DNA of 22,953 nt from positions 1 to 22,953 of the forward strand of contig JANTGN010000018.1 in the NCBI GenBank assembly GCA_024762895.1, in the 5' to 3' direction. Origin of the DNA: Thiotrichales bacterium. Lineage in GTDB: Bacteria > Pseudomonadota > Gammaproteobacteria > J044. The notes under the pieces were generated by a model, which was not told the origin of the DNA, searched no databases, and saw nothing but the letters and a program-made list of their open reading frames with translations. Positions within the stretch are counted from its first letter, which is position 1; every line of letters starts with the position of its first letter. Below are positions 22,844 to 22,953 of this stretch, in pieces. Made by a program: the position numbers and the translations under genes.

Positions 22844-22953
22844 TTACCCTCTGGGTATATTACGCCCATAAAATATTTCCGCCATCTCATGTCGTAACAA
22901 ACCCTCTATACGGCTAAGCTCCGGGTCCGAATATTCTTCCTTGCCGATACCAA
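22844..22953 (-). CDS. C-terminal end of an unrecognised minus-strand protein
   Basis: On the minus strand an open frame runs from the window edge to a TAA at 22844-22846. It gives 35 visible residues, including EYSDPELSRIEGLLRHEMAE and YGRNIPRG at the end. The composition and helix-like pattern look like a real C-terminus. The stop lies 14 nt past the convergent glycosyltransferase stop, which is a normal packing. The rest of the gene lies beyond the window; no family is assigned. Confidence 0.5.
   Translation of the reverse strand, partial: GIGKEEYSDPELSRIEGLLRHEMAEIFYGRNIPRG

Noticed and set aside
1..22953. Mobile elements, phage, CRISPR or tRNA genes
   Set aside because: I found no transposase-like protein, no repeat array and no cloverleaf. 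Genes fit ordinary chromosome and composition is even.

Overview
The window reads as ordinary chromosome of a Gram-negative gammaproteobacterium. Supporting signs are a symmetrical ApaH, an E. coli-like FolA, outer-membrane and lipoprotein-type secretion signals, small periplasmic c-type cytochromes and a parvulin. Base composition is even to slightly GC-rich throughout. I see no transposase, integrase, phage gene, tRNA, rRNA or CRISPR array. The two small cytochromes fit a respiratory, possibly sulfur- or nitrogen-metabolising organism, but the window does not fix the genus.

Layout. (1) 1-2509: the 3' end of an unrecognised membrane protein, a YCII-like small protein, a small outer-membrane barrel protein, and a convergent DUF502 membrane protein. 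(2) 2696-10677: a tight block of apaH, RDD, SpoIIM-like, DUF4129, DUF4350, MoxR ATPase and DUF58, followed by a DUF805 gene and a clear Rho-independent terminator. Most junctions overlap by 1-14 nt. (3) 10739-13469: an orphan protein, two tandem monoheme cytochromes c, a lipoprotein-like gene with a damaged or unusual 5' end, a parvulin, and a convergent four-helix membrane protein. (4) 13470-13977: a noncoding stretch. (5) 13978-16201: an O-methyltransferase, a DUF2461 gene, and folA running convergently into it. (6) 16341-21517: a SpoIIAA-like/UspA fusion, then a gliding-type ABC cluster (GldA-, GldF- and GldG-like proteins, DUF4340) with two small single-helix membrane proteins behind it. 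(7) 21666-end: a GT4 glycosyltransferase and the C-terminal end of a convergent unknown gene.

How the genes work together. Two multi-gene membrane systems dominate. In the first, a MoxR AAA+ ATPase is translationally coupled to a DUF58 protein (its usual vWA-like partner) and to four integral membrane proteins, which suggests an ATP-driven machine that assembles or remodels something at the inner membrane. In the second, an ABC ATPase and permease are coupled to GldG-like and DUF4340 proteins with large periplasmic parts, again suggesting an envelope machine. The DUF4350 protein of the first and the GldG-like protein of the second have a similar plan: an N-terminal anchor, a periplasmic domain, and a later membrane helix. 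The substrate of neither system can be read from the sequence.
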